From DASXKD01 sp963707905 (GTDB lineage: Bacteria > Actinomycetota > Actinomycetes > Streptosporangiales > Streptosporangiaceae): a stretch of 64,000 bases of DNA. The stretch spans positions 1 to 64,000 of the forward strand of contig CAVPSA010000026.1 in assembly GCA_963707905.1 (NCBI GenBank). Reading direction: 5' to 3'. This document shows positions 33,206 to 42,030 of the stretch, one piece after another; position 1 is the first letter of the stretch, and the number at the start of each line of letters is the position of its first letter. The translations under genes were made by a program, and so were the position numbers. The notes beneath the pieces are model-generated. The model was given only the letters and a program-made list of their open reading frames with translations, did not search any database and was not told the origin of the DNA.

Positions 33206-34930
33206 CTAGGCGGGCAGGTGGCGGCGGGAGCCGATGATGCGGAACCGGCCCGCGACGAAGTCGCCGTCGGTGTAACTGGCGTTCGCCGCCGGGTTCGCCC
33301 CGGTCGCGTGGAAGTCGGAGAACGCGGCCGTCTGGTTGACGTACACCCCGCCGGTCAGGTTCTCCGACAGGGCCACGCCCACGTCGAGCGCCGCGTCCCG
33401 CACCTCGCCCAGGTACCGCTCGTCGGTCGAGTAGACACTGGCGGTCAGCGCGCCCTTGGCCCCGGCGACCTGGCGGAACAACGTGACGGAGGCCGCCGCG
33501 CCCGGGGTGGACACCAGGTAGGAGACCGGCCCGAAGCACTCGCCCGAGATCTCCGGGGAGTCGGCGGAGGCGTGCACCACCAGTGGGGTGCGCACCCGGG
33601 CCGCTGGGAACCCCGGGTGCCCGACGGCCCTGCTTGGCACGGCCACCCGTCCTGCGCCGGTGGCCCGCGCGGCGGCGGCATCCAGCCTGCTCAGCACCCC
33701 GTCGTTGACGATCGCGCCGAGCAGTTCGACCGCCTGGGGGTCCGGCCCCATCGTGGCGTCGATCGCCGCGCCCAGGTCGGCGGCAAGTTCCGCGACGCCC
33801 TTGTGGCCCTGGTCGGTGTCGATGCCTTCGGCCGGCACCAGCAGGTCCTGCGGCGTGGTGCACATCTGGCCGCTGTAGAGCACCAGCGAGAACGCCAGGT
33901 TGGCGAGCATGCCCGCATAGTCGGACGTGGACTCGATCAGCACCATGTTCACGCCGGCCTTCTCGGTGTACACCCGGGCCTGGCGGGCGTGCTCCTCCAG
34001 CCAGTCACCGAACGCGGTGGACCCGGTGAAGTCGACGATCTTGATTTCCGGCCGGACGGCCAGGACCTTGGCCAGTCCCTCGCCCGGGGCCTCGGCCGCG
34101 AGCAGGACCAGATTGGGGCCGAAACCGTATTCGCCGAGCACCTCGCGCGCCACGGACACCGTGATCGCCAGTGGGAGCACCGCGCCCGGGTGCGGCTTGA
34201 CGATCACCGCGTTGCCGGTGGCGAGGCTGGCGAACAGCCCCGGGTAGGCGTTCCAGGTCGGGAACGTGGTGCAGCCCACGACCAGTGCGATGCCCCGGGG
34301 GACCGGGGTGAACGTCTTCTCCATCCGCAGCGGAGGCCGCTTGCCCTGCGGCTTCTCCCACACCGCCGTGTCGGCGTGCCTGGTCTGCTCGGCGTAGGCG
34401 TAGGCGACCGCCTCAAGCGCCCGGTCCTGCGCGTGCGTGCCGCCCGCCTGGAACGACATCACGAACGCCTGGCCGCTGGTGTGCATGACCGCGTGCGCGA
34501 TCTCGAAGCTGCGGGCGTTGATCCGGTCGATGATCTCCAGGCACACCGCCGCACGGGCCCGCGGGCCCGCCGCCCGCCAGCCGGGCAGCGCCGCGGTGGC
34601 CGCGGCGATCAGCGCGTCCGCGCCCAGGTGCTCGTAGCTGACGCCGAGGTCCAGGCCGTACGGCGAGACCTCGCCGCCGACCTGCCCGTCCGCCCCCGGC
34701 TGGCCCAGCGGGAACGGCCTGCCCAGGTGTGCCTCGAACGCGGCCTTCCCGGCCTCGGCCGTGCCCTCCCCGTACACCCGCGGGCTCGGCGACTCGGGGT
34801 AGGCCGACCAGTAACCGCGCCCGGCGATCGCGGCCAGCGCCGCGTCGAGCCGTTCGGCGTGCTTGGCTACGAGCGCGGCCAGCGTCGGCTTGAGGTCAGC
34901 GGTCGCCTGTCCGTCCTGCGTGGATGTCAT
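33206..34930 (-). CDS. paaN: PaaN-type aldehyde dehydrogenase (phenylacetate degradation)
   Basis: This 574-residue protein matches PaaN: the N-terminal AIAGRGYWSAYPESPSPRVYGE is typical. The NAD-binding and catalytic parts include PRGIALVVGCTTFPTWNAYPGLFASLATGNAVIVKPHP, VDFTGSTAFGDW and the catalytic Cys in YSGQMCTTPQ. Actinobacterial PaaN is a stand-alone dehydrogenase without the fused hydratase domain of PaaZ, as here. It oxidises the semialdehyde formed after ring opening of the phenylacetyl-CoA product. The other paa genes are not in view. GGGAGAG precedes ATG 34930. Confidence 0.9.
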   Translation of the reverse strand: MTSTQDGQATADLKPTLAALVAKHAERLDAALAAIAGRGYWSAYPESPSPRVYGEGTAEAGKAAFEAHLGRPFPLGQPGADGQVGGEVSPYGLDLGVSYEHLGADALIAAATAALPGWRAAGPRARAAVCLEIIDRINARSFEIAHAVMHTSGQAFVMSFQAGGTHAQDRALEAVAYAYAEQTRHADTAVWEKPQGKRPPLRMEKTFTPVPRGIALVVGCTTFPTWNAYPGLFASLATGNAVIVKPHPGAVLPLAITVSVAREVLGEYGFGPNLVLLAAEAPGEGLAKVLAVRPEIKIVDFTGSTAFGDWLEEHARQARVYTEKAGVNMVLIESTSDYAGMLANLAFSLVLYSGQMCTTPQDLLVPAEGIDTDQGHKGVAELAADLGAAIDATMGPDPQAVELLGAIVNDGVLSRLDAAAARATGAGRVAVPSRAVGHPGFPAARVRTPLVVHASADSPEISGECFGPVSYLVSTPGAAASVTLFRQVAGAKGALTASVYSTDERYLGEVRDAALDVGVALSENLTGGVYVNQTAAFSDFHATGANPAANASYTDGDFVAGRFRIIGSRRHLPA

Positions 34931-35115
34931 CGGAGCTCTCCCGGGGCTTGTGGCCGTCCGAAGGCGGCCGGTGGGGTCGCGGGCCGCCCTTGCTTTACTC
35001 CTGACATTACGCACAGACCCGCAGCCCGGTTCACCCAGGCGCAGCGGAGCCGGGGAGCCCGGCGGAGCGTGGCTACAGCGCTGGCCTGACCGGGCAGGCT
35101 GGCCGGGACACGGTG

Positions 35116-35730
35116 CTAGCTGGCGGCCTCACGCAAGCGGGCGAACTCGGCGGCCAGCGCGGCGTCGTTCCAATGTGCGTTGAGCCCGCTGGGATTGGGC
35201 AGCACCCACAGGCTGGCGCCGCCCAGCGTCTCCGCCTGCCGGCCGACCGTCGCTGCCGGGCGGCTGAACGCCGTCCGGTACACCGTGATGCCGACGACCG
35301 CCAGCCACCGGGGTGCCAGGCGGGTGACCTTGGCGGTCAGCGCCCGGCCGCCGGCCCGGACCTCGTCGGCGGTCAGCTCGTCGGCGCGGGCGGTCGCCCG
35401 GGCCACCACGTTGGTGATGCCCAGGCCGAGCGGCAGCAGGTCCTGCTGCTCCTCCGGGCGCAGCACCCGGTCGGTGAAGCCGGCGGCGTACAGCGCGGGC
35501 CAGAACCGGTTCCCCGGCCGGGCGAAGTGGTACCCGGTGGCCGCGGAGTACAGGCCCGGGTTGATCCCGGCGAACAGCACCTGCAGCCCCGGCGCGGCCA
35601 CGTCCGGGATCGTCTTGTCCCGGGCGGCGGTGAGGTCCCAGGACGAAGGGCGGCGGGCACCGGTCACCGCGTCACGCCTCCACCCTGTGGTAGTCATCAC
35701 GGGCTCGCTGTTGGCTTCCGCTGAGGTCAT
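35116..35730 (-). CDS. mug: G/U mismatch-specific DNA glycosylase (Mug/TDG)
   Basis: This 204-residue protein belongs to the Mug/TDG family: VLFAGINPGLYSAATGYHFARPGNRFWPALYAAGFTDR carries the catalytic and water-positioning GINPG motif. WLAVVGITVYRTAF and VLPNPSGLNAHW form the base-recognition region. It removes uracil or thymine from G mismatches in base-excision repair. Its ATG overlaps the permease stop as ATGA, so a DNA repair gene is the last member of a sugar transporter operon. ATG 35697 is an alternative start. Confidence 0.93.
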   Translation of the reverse strand: MTSAEANSEPVMTTTGWRRDAVTGARRPSSWDLTAARDKTIPDVAAPGLQVLFAGINPGLYSAATGYHFARPGNRFWPALYAAGFTDRVLRPEEQQDLLPLGLGITNVVARATARADELTADEVRAGGRALTAKVTRLAPRWLAVVGITVYRTAFSRPAATVGRQAETLGGASLWVLPNPSGLNAHWNDAALAAEFARLREAAS

Positions 35731-37061
35731 GCTTGACGCGGCGCGCCTCGGCGGGAGAGGACATCGACGGCCGCCGCCACGAGTAGCACCGCGGCGACGA
35801 CGACGTCAATCCACTGGCTCGACACGCCTAGCAGGTAGAGGCCGTTGTAGATGGCACCGATGACGAGGCCGCCCAGTACGCCGTGGATGGTCTTGCCCCG
35901 GCCGCCGAAGAGGCTGGTGCCGCCGATGACCGCCGCGGCCACCGCGAGCAGCACGTAGCTGTTGGCGGTCTTGATGATGTTGGTGGTCAGCGAGACCTGC
36001 CACGAGGCGAACAGCACGCCGGCGATCCCAGCGGTCAGGGCGGAGAGGACGAAGCCCCAGGTTCGGACGGCGGGCAGGCTGACCCCGGCTCGCCGCGCCG
36101 CCTCGGGATTGCCGCCGATGGCATACACGTAGCGGCCGAAGCGGGTCCGCTGCAGCAGGACCGTCGAGGCCGCGAGCACGACCAGGACGATCGGAATGAT
36201 GTAGGGAACCCCCTCGATCGTCCCGGAGTGGGCTCGGTTGACGTTACAAATGGCGACGACCGCGATTCCCGCCACCGCCATGAGGGCGATCTTCATCACG
36301 GTGAGGCTGCGCGGCGGAGTCTCCAGGCCGGCCCGGCGCTTGCGGACGTCCCGCAGCCAGAACCCGGTGCCAGCGGCTCCGACCAGTACGGCCAGCAAGA
36401 TCCAGCTGACCACCGGGTCGAACTGTCCGTAGAAGATGTCGTAGAGGATGACCTCGTTGGTGATCTGGGAGTTGTTGATGCCGACGAGCGCCCCGCCGAG
36501 GAAAATGATCGCCACGCCCTCCAGGATCAGCAGCCCGCCGAGAGTGACGATGAACGACGGCATCCTCAGCCGGGCGACGAGCGATCCCTGGATGGCGCCA
36601 AACGCGGAGCAAACTAGCAACGCCGCTATGATCGCCGCCCACCACGGCCAGCCAGGGCCGGTCGGCTGCACAAGCTGGGCGACCATGACGCTGCCAAACG
36701 CCATGACCAGGCCGACGGAGAGATCGATCTCCCCGAGGAGCAGGGCGAAGATCTCAGCCATCGCCAGCACCATGTAGACGGTGCTCTGCTTGAAGAGGTT
36801 GACCAGGTTCAGCGCCGACAGGAACTGCGAGTTCGCGACCTGGAAGCTGATGGCGACGACCACGATGGCCAGGACCACCGGCAGGACACCGCTGTTGCCA
36901 CTGCGGACCCGGAGCCACCAGGCCCGGAGGTACTGGCCCAGCGACTGGGCGAGGAGCTCGGGCGGGACGTCGGCCGCGGCAGCCTCGGGGGCGGCGGTGA
37001 GGTCGGCGGCCGGCCCGCCCGGGGTCTCTCCCGAGTCTGTGGTCACGGGGAGGTCAGACAC
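35727..37061 (-). CDS. Sugar ABC transporter permease A (XylH/RbsC type)
   Basis: This 444-residue integral membrane protein of the CUT2 permease family has the conserved segments MVLAMAEIFALLLGEIDLSVG, RLRMPSFIVTLGGLLILEG, RYVYAIGGNPEAARRAGV and IGGTSLFGGRGK. The extra central helices make it longer than RbsC and like XylH. It forms the membrane channel of a high-affinity pentose-type importer together with the binding protein and ATPase upstream. It is a paralog of permease B directly upstream, with a nearly identical N-terminal 60 residues. The two frames overlap by 8 bp, and a glycosylase gene follows with a 4-bp overlap. Confidence 0.92.
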   Translation of the reverse strand: MSDLPVTTDSGETPGGPAADLTAAPEAAAADVPPELLAQSLGQYLRAWWLRVRSGNSGVLPVVLAIVVVAISFQVANSQFLSALNLVNLFKQSTVYMVLAMAEIFALLLGEIDLSVGLVMAFGSVMVAQLVQPTGPGWPWWAAIIAALLVCSAFGAIQGSLVARLRMPSFIVTLGGLLILEGVAIIFLGGALVGINNSQITNEVILYDIFYGQFDPVVSWILLAVLVGAAGTGFWLRDVRKRRAGLETPPRSLTVMKIALMAVAGIAVVAICNVNRAHSGTIEGVPYIIPIVLVVLAASTVLLQRTRFGRYVYAIGGNPEAARRAGVSLPAVRTWGFVLSALTAGIAGVLFASWQVSLTTNIIKTANSYVLLAVAAAVIGGTSLFGGRGKTIHGVLGGLVIGAIYNGLYLLGVSSQWIDVVVAAVLLVAAAVDVLSRRGAPRQA

Positions 37062-38415
37062 GGGTCACGCTCCCGGTTCCGCGCCGTGACAGCACGTCAA
37101 CCGCCACTGCGGCTAGAAGCACGCCGCCCGGCACGATGTACTCCAGCGGCGTGGCCAATGTACCCAGGCTGAGAAGGGACACGCCGTAGGCAATGCTGCC
37201 GATGAGCAGGCCGCCGAGAACACCGTGGATTGCCTTGCCCCGGCCACCGAAGAGGCTGACCCCGCCGATGACGGCGGCGGCGACCGCGTACAGGACGAGC
37301 TGACCGGGGTCCGCCGTATTGGTGCTGTACTCACCGAAGAAGAAGGAACCGAGCAGTATGCCGCCGAGACCGGCGGTCGCCGAGCACAACGCGAACGCCC
37401 AGGTGCGGATGCCGGCGAGGCTGACGCCGGCGCGGCGGGCCGATTCGGGGTTGCCACCGATGGCATAGACGTAGCGGCCGAAGCGGGTCCGCTGGAGCAG
37501 GAGCGTCCAGGCGCCAAGGACGACGAGGACGATCGGGATCACCCACGGAACCCCCTCCACCCGCACGAGGGCGGTTCCGCGGTTGACAGTGCAGATCACC
37601 AGCACAGCTGCCCCGACCACCGCTACCAGGGCGATTCTGATCACTGTCAGGCCGGCCGGGGGAGCCACCAGGCCTTGGCGCCGCCTCGCGGCCGCGCGTA
37701 GCAAGAGGGCCGCGCCAGCGGCCCCGACCACCACCGCAAGGGCTACCCAGCCGGCCACGGGGACGATCACCCCCTGGACCATGTAGTAAATGACGCGCTG
37801 GTTGGGTACCGCGGCGCTGACGGTCAAGAAGCCATTGGCCCCGCCGAGGACGACGACGAGGATTCCCGAGAAAAGGAGGAACCCAGCCAGGGTAACGACG
37901 AAGGATGGGATCTTGAGCCGGGCAGTCAGCGTCCCCTGGAGCGCACCGATCACGCCGCAGCAAGCGAGCGCGGCGAGTATCGCTGCCCACCACGGCCAGC
38001 CCGGCCCGGGGTGCTGGACCAGCTTGAAGGCGATCACCCCGCCGATAAGCGCGACCGCGCCGACCGAGAGGTCGATCTCGCCGAGGAGCAGTACCACTGT
38101 CTCAGCCATCGCCAGCATCATGTACACGGTGCTCAGCCCGACGATGTAGACGAGGTTGCTCGGCCGCAGGAAGGCGTGCTCGGGGGTGACGATCTCGAAC
38201 GCGACGGCGACCAGCACCATGGCCAGGACCACGGGCAGGACACCGCTGTTGCCACTGCGGACCTGGAGCCGCCAGGCCCGCAGGTACTGTCCCAGCGACT
38301 GGGCGAGGAGGGCGGGGGGGACGTCGGCCGCGGCGGCCTCAGGGTCGGCGGTGAGGTCGGCCACCATAGTGGCGTCCGCCGTCCCGGCCGGGGTCTCGTC
38401 GGGGTCCGCGGTCAC
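37054..38415 (-). CDS. Sugar ABC transporter permease B (XylH/RbsC type)
   Basis: This 453-residue permease has the same layout as permease A: MMLAMAETVVLLLGEIDLSVGAVAL, RLKIPSFVVTLAGFLLFSG, RYVYAIGGNPESARRAGV and IGGVSLFGGRGKAIHGVLGG. GTG 38415 is the start. The pair probably forms a heterodimeric channel. Shared cytoplasmic N termini (ADVPPxLLAQSLGQYLRAW) at both protein and DNA level point to a recent tandem duplication or gene conversion. It lies 27 bp after the ATPase gene. Confidence 0.92.
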   Translation of the reverse strand: MTADPDETPAGTADATMVADLTADPEAAAADVPPALLAQSLGQYLRAWRLQVRSGNSGVLPVVLAMVLVAVAFEIVTPEHAFLRPSNLVYIVGLSTVYMMLAMAETVVLLLGEIDLSVGAVALIGGVIAFKLVQHPGPGWPWWAAILAALACCGVIGALQGTLTARLKIPSFVVTLAGFLLFSGILVVVLGGANGFLTVSAAVPNQRVIYYMVQGVIVPVAGWVALAVVVGAAGAALLLRAAARRRQGLVAPPAGLTVIRIALVAVVGAAVLVICTVNRGTALVRVEGVPWVIPIVLVVLGAWTLLLQRTRFGRYVYAIGGNPESARRAGVSLAGIRTWAFALCSATAGLGGILLGSFFFGEYSTNTADPGQLVLYAVAAAVIGGVSLFGGRGKAIHGVLGGLLIGSIAYGVSLLSLGTLATPLEYIVPGGVLLAAVAVDVLSRRGTGSVTRV

Positions 38416-38442
38416 AGGGATTTCTCGATCCAGGCCATGGGC

Positions 38443-39270
38443 TCAGCCCTCGCCACTGGCGGATCCGGCAGGCTCGAACGGCCGCCCGTTGGAGCCACCC
38501 GTCGTCATATACTCCACCACGCTCTGCCGGTCGAAGTCCGCAGTCGGCCCCTCGGCCACCATCCGCCCCAGGTACAGCACCGCGATCCGGTCCGCGACCT
38601 CGAAGACGTCATTCAGGTTGTGCGAGACCACCATCACCGCCAGCCCGCGGTCCCTGAGCCGTTCGATCAGGTCAAGCACTACTCGGGTCTGCACCACCCC
38701 GAGGGCGGCGGTGGGCTCGTCAAGAAGCACCAGCTTGGAGTTCCACATCACCGCCTTGGCCACCGCCACCGACTGCCGCTGACCTCCCGAGAGCGAGGCC
38801 ACTGGTTGCCGGATCGAGCGCACCGTGGTGACCCGCAGGGTGCTCAGGGTCTCGGCCGCCTGCCGCTCCATCGAGTCCTCGTCGAGCAGGCCGTGGCGCA
38901 GAGGCTCCCGGCCGAGGAACATGTTCTGGACGATGTCCAGGTTGTCGGCCAGCGCCAGATCCTGGTACACCGTCTCAATCCCCAGCGCGGCGGCGTCCCG
39001 GGTGCTCCGGATGTGTACCGGTCGCCCGTCGAAGTAGATCTGACCATGGTCCGGCGGGTGCACGCCAGCGATGCAGCGGGTAAGCACGGACTTTCCGGCA
39101 CCGTTGTCCCCGCACAGGCCGGTCACCTGGCCGGCGGGCAGATCCAGGTTCACCCCGTAGAGTGCCTGCACCGGCCCGAAGTGCTTGTCGATGCCCCGCA
39201 GCTTCACCAGGGGTTCCGCCCCGTCGCCGGGGGGGCTCGCGTCTTTCGCGGCCTCGTTCATCTCAGTCAT
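38443..39270 (-). CDS. Sugar ABC transporter ATP-binding protein (single NBD)
   Basis: This 275-residue ATPase has Walker A GDNGAGKS, the Q-loop region VYQDLALADNLD, the signature LSGGQRQ, Walker B LVLLDEP and the family-specific TAALGVVQT. This is the CUT2 (ribose/xylose) class, but with one nucleotide-binding domain where RbsA and XylG have two. It energises import by the two permeases encoded downstream. Its fold and wording are very close to the ATPase domain fused to the histidine kinase at 42027-44558. A strong hairpin separates it from the binding-protein gene. Confidence 0.93.
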   Translation of the reverse strand: MTEMNEAAKDASPPGDGAEPLVKLRGIDKHFGPVQALYGVNLDLPAGQVTGLCGDNGAGKSVLTRCIAGVHPPDHGQIYFDGRPVHIRSTRDAAALGIETVYQDLALADNLDIVQNMFLGREPLRHGLLDEDSMERQAAETLSTLRVTTVRSIRQPVASLSGGQRQSVAVAKAVMWNSKLVLLDEPTAALGVVQTRVVLDLIERLRDRGLAVMVVSHNLNDVFEVADRIAVLYLGRMVAEGPTADFDRQSVVEYMTTGGSNGRPFEPAGSASGEG

Positions 39271-39407
39271 CTTGCCGACTCGTCAAGTAGCCCTTGCCTA
39301 GGTTGGGCTCCGCCGCTCCGGTATCCCGGTGCCTGCAGAGCGAAGCCGTGCTGCTCTCTTCCCGTTCTTCCCGCCGGTTCGAGATTTTGCATGATCACCT
39401 TGCCAGG

Positions 39408-39452
39408 GCCGGGCTGGCGGACCCGCCTTGCTGGAGGGTCCGCCAGCCCGGC
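39408..39452 (-). terminator. Strong hairpin between binding-protein and ATPase genes
   Basis: A perfect 17-bp stem (39408-39424 with 39436-39452) and 11-nt loop lie about 50 bp after the binding-protein stop. In ABC operons such hairpins usually act as partial terminators or 3' stabilisers, so that the binding protein is made in excess. Confidence 0.85.
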
Positions 39453-39502
39453 TGGCGAGGAGCGTTCGGCGAAACCCCGCCGAGGTTCCCCGGGTCAGAT
39501 GA

Positions 39503-40825
39503 TCAATGGATCCCATCCTTGGCGCAGAGGCTCGCACCCGCGATTGCGCAGATTTCCGCGGCGGTGTCGAAGCCGTCCGCGACCACGGTCGACTCCATGT
39601 TGGCCTGGGTCACCCACACCGGGGTCAGCAGGGACGCCGGCTCGGTGATGCTCGGGTTGGCCGGGTCGACGGTCTTCCCGTTCAGCAGAGCCGCAGGCGG
39701 CTTGTCGCCGGCCAGCAGGATCGTGGCCAGGGCCACGGCGTCCTGGGCCTCCTTGTAGACCGCCTTGTAGACGGAGCCGCACTGGTAGCCCTCGAGGATC
39801 CAGGCCATGCCCTGGGCCGTGGCGTCCTGCCCGGTGGTCGGAATCGACTTGGGCTTGACCCCGGCCCCCTTGAGGACGGTGATCACCGAGTTGGAGAGCC
39901 CGTCATTGGCCTCGATCGTGGCGTTGATCTGCTTGTGAGCGGTGAACGCCTGCTGGAAGATCGTGCCGCCCTTGGTGTTGTCCCACCCAGGGGCGAAGTT
40001 CTCGCCAACCAGCTTGTAACCGAGGCTGTTGGTCGCGCCTGCGGCGACCGTCTTGGCCGGCTTGTTCCAGACCACCTGGTTGTAACCCGTGGCAAAGGAG
40101 ATGGCGTTGGGGTCGGTGTCCTCGCCGCCGTTCAGCACGTAGACCTGGGGCTTCTTGATCCCCCAGGAGGAAACGCAGGCATTGAACCCCTTGCCGATCA
40201 ACTGACCCACGAGCTGGTTGTCGAAGCTGACGTAGTAGGTGTTGTGGCCCTGGAAGGTGGCGCGGTCGTAGCTGATCAGGGTGACGCCCTTGGACTCGGC
40301 AAGCTGCGCGATCGCCACGCCAGTCGGGCCGTCGAGCGGGTCCATGATCAGGACCTTGGCGCCCAGGTTGATGTCGGCGGTGGCATCGTTCAGCTCGGTC
40401 GCGTCGCTTCCCTGCGCGTTGTCGATCCGGAACTGCGCCTGGGTATACCCGGCGTCGGCAAAGGCATCGTTCAGGTACGGCTGGTCGAAGTTAACGTACC
40501 GCGTCGACGACGTGGTGTCGGGCAGGATCACCCCCACCTGCAGGGTGCTGGCTCCCTTGGTCGCGAACTGAGTCAGCGGCTTGAACTTGGCCATCGTCGG
40601 CCCGATGTTAACGGTAAAGGAGCTGATGCTCAGCCCCGATGGAACCGTGTTCGAGCCACTTGACGCCGTTGACGATGAGGTCGACGATCCGGATCCGCAG
40701 CCCGCAGCTATCAGGCCAGCCACGGCCGCCAAACCCACCCAGCCCACGCGGCCAATGCGGCCATCTCTGCCGTGGCCTTGCGAACGGAAGGGCCGACCTC
40801 CCTTACCACTGTTACCCAGTCGCAT
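39503..40825 (-). CDS. Sugar-binding lipoprotein of the ABC importer (XylF-like)
   Basis: This 440-residue protein has a basic n-region, a hydrophobic segment and the lipobox LIAAGC, so it is a lipid-anchored exoprotein. The type I periplasmic-binding fold is shown by QVGVILPDTTSSTRYVNFDQPYLNDAF, KVLIMDPLDGPTG and TTGQDATAQGMAWILEGYQCGSVYKAVYKEA, the last being typical of xylose/ribose-binding proteins. ATG 40825 is chosen because AAGGGG lies 8 nt before it; GTG 40828 is the alternative. It leads the importer operon and probably responds to the neighbouring two-component system. Confidence 0.92.
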   Translation of the reverse strand: MRLGNSGKGGRPFRSQGHGRDGRIGRVGWVGLAAVAGLIAAGCGSGSSTSSSTASSGSNTVPSGLSISSFTVNIGPTMAKFKPLTQFATKGASTLQVGVILPDTTSSTRYVNFDQPYLNDAFADAGYTQAQFRIDNAQGSDATELNDATADINLGAKVLIMDPLDGPTGVAIAQLAESKGVTLISYDRATFQGHNTYYVSFDNQLVGQLIGKGFNACVSSWGIKKPQVYVLNGGEDTDPNAISFATGYNQVVWNKPAKTVAAGATNSLGYKLVGENFAPGWDNTKGGTIFQQAFTAHKQINATIEANDGLSNSVITVLKGAGVKPKSIPTTGQDATAQGMAWILEGYQCGSVYKAVYKEAQDAVALATILLAGDKPPAALLNGKTVDPANPSITEPASLLTPVWVTQANMESTVVADGFDTAAEICAIAGASLCAKDGIH

Positions 40826-40889
40826 CACCCACGCCCCTTTCGCCCGAAGGCACCCAAATAAAGCGGATATTGCACGACGTATAGCACCT

Positions 40890-40920
40890 GTATCTCGTAG
40901 ATACCAAGGACCTAGGTCCT
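40890..40920. promoter_or_regulatory. Adjacent palindromes upstream of the sugar-binding gene
   Basis: Two perfect palindromes lie 65-95 bp before the ATG: GTATCT-CGT-AGATAC (40890-40904) and AGGACCTAGGTCCT (40907-40920). They are candidate operators for control of the importer operon. Confidence 0.55.
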
Positions 40921-41141
40921 CCCGTCACCAGCGCGTCCTGCGCTTCGTGAGCTTCGTGCGCTGGCCCTGATCATTCACGCTGGCCAAGCAGCACACTCCA
41001 GCCCGGACAGGGCGAGTCCCGTGCCCGTTCCAGCCATAGCTGCAGTCGCATGCGTTGCCCTGAGATTAGGCCCAGGGGAATGAACACGGTCTTAACATCA
41101 TGGCCGCCCCATAAAAATACTGTGAACGGCGCGCCGGAGCA

Positions 41142-41292
41142 GAGCGGGGGTGGGCGCAGCGAGCGGGGTGGGCGCAGCGAGGGGGTGGGCGCGAGCGAGG
41201 GGGTGGGCGCGAAGCGCGGGGGCGGGGAAAGCAGAGCGCGGGGGCGGGGAAAGCAGAGCGCGGGGGCGGGGAAAGCAGAGCGCGGGGGCGGG
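41142..41292. repeat. G-rich tandem repeat arrays
   Basis: About four imperfect 14-19-bp units of the type GAGCGGGGTGGGCGCAGC (41142-41210) are followed by a 22-bp unit beginning AAAGCAGAGCGCGGGG, present three times (41228-41249, 41250-41271, 41272-41292, the last slightly short) plus a partial copy. The plus strand is almost free of pyrimidine runs. The array fills the gap between the response-regulator stop and the binding-protein promoter and has no gene. Confidence 0.9.
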
Positions 41293-41325
41293 AAGAGCGG
41301 CGCGCGGGCGGCGGCTCACCCCGGC

Positions 41326-42030
41326 TTACTCCGGCGCGAAGCGGTAGCCAGCCCTCGGCTGGGTGAGGATGAGCGGGGTGCTTCCGTCGGCTTCCAGCTT
41401 GGCCCGCAGGCGCCGGACGTACACCCGCACGTACTCGGTCTCGGTCTCGTACCCGTGCCCCCACACGCGCCGCAGCAGGTGCGCGTGGGTCAGCAGCTTG
41501 CCGCGGTTGGTGGCAAGCTCGCGCAACAGGGCGAACTCCGTGGGGGTGAGGTGCACCGGCTGGCCGTCCCTGGTCACCTGCTGGCTGGCCAGGTCGATCT
41601 CGATGTTCCCCGCGGTGACGATCGGCGGCCCCGGCTCGGTCGAGGCGGCGGGCCTGGTGCGGCGCAGCGTGGCGGTGATCCGGGCCAGCAGTTCCTCGAT
41701 GCTGAACGGCTTGGTCATGTAGTCGTCGGCGCCAACGTTGAGCGCGGTCACCTTGTCCCGCTCCCCGCCGCGGGCCGACACCACGATGATCGCCACGCTG
41801 GACTGCTCGCGGATCTGCCGGCACAGCTCGAAGCCGTCGACCTCGGGCAGCATCAGGTCGAGCAGGACGATGTCCGGCTCCTCGGTCTCCAGCAGTTGCA
41901 GTGCCCGGGTGCCGTCGGCGGACACCACGCTGTCGTAGCCCCGCACGGCCAGGTTCGACCTGATCAGGTCAACGATGTTCGGGTCGTCCTCCACCACGAG
42001 CGCGCGGGTGTTCCTGGCGGGCTCGGTCAC
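41326..42030 (-). CDS. OmpR/KdpE-family response regulator
   Basis: This 234-residue protein has an N-terminal receiver domain with acidic pocket VVEDD, phospho-acceptor Asp58 (VLLDLM) and TKPF. The C-terminal winged helix (HLTPTEFALLRELATNRGKLLTHAHLLRRVWG...VRVYVRRLRAKLE) is of the OmpR type. It starts at GTG 42030, overlapping the kinase stop as GTGA, so it is the cognate partner of the ABC-kinase fusion. The nearest target downstream is the sugar importer operon starting at 40825. Confidence 0.94.
   Translation of the reverse strand: MTEPARNTRALVVEDDPNIVDLIRSNLAVRGYDSVVSADGTRALQLLETEEPDIVLLDLMLPEVDGFELCRQIREQSSVAIIVVSARGGERDKVTALNVGADDYMTKPFSIEELLARITATLRRTRPAASTEPGPPIVTAGNIEIDLASQQVTRDGQPVHLTPTEFALLRELATNRGKLLTHAHLLRRVWGHGYETETEYVRVYVRRLRAKLEADGSTPLILTQPRAGYRFAPE

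Noticed and set aside
41142..41292. Tandem repeats as a CRISPR array
   Set aside because: Units are directly adjacent with no unique spacers, and no cas gene is present.
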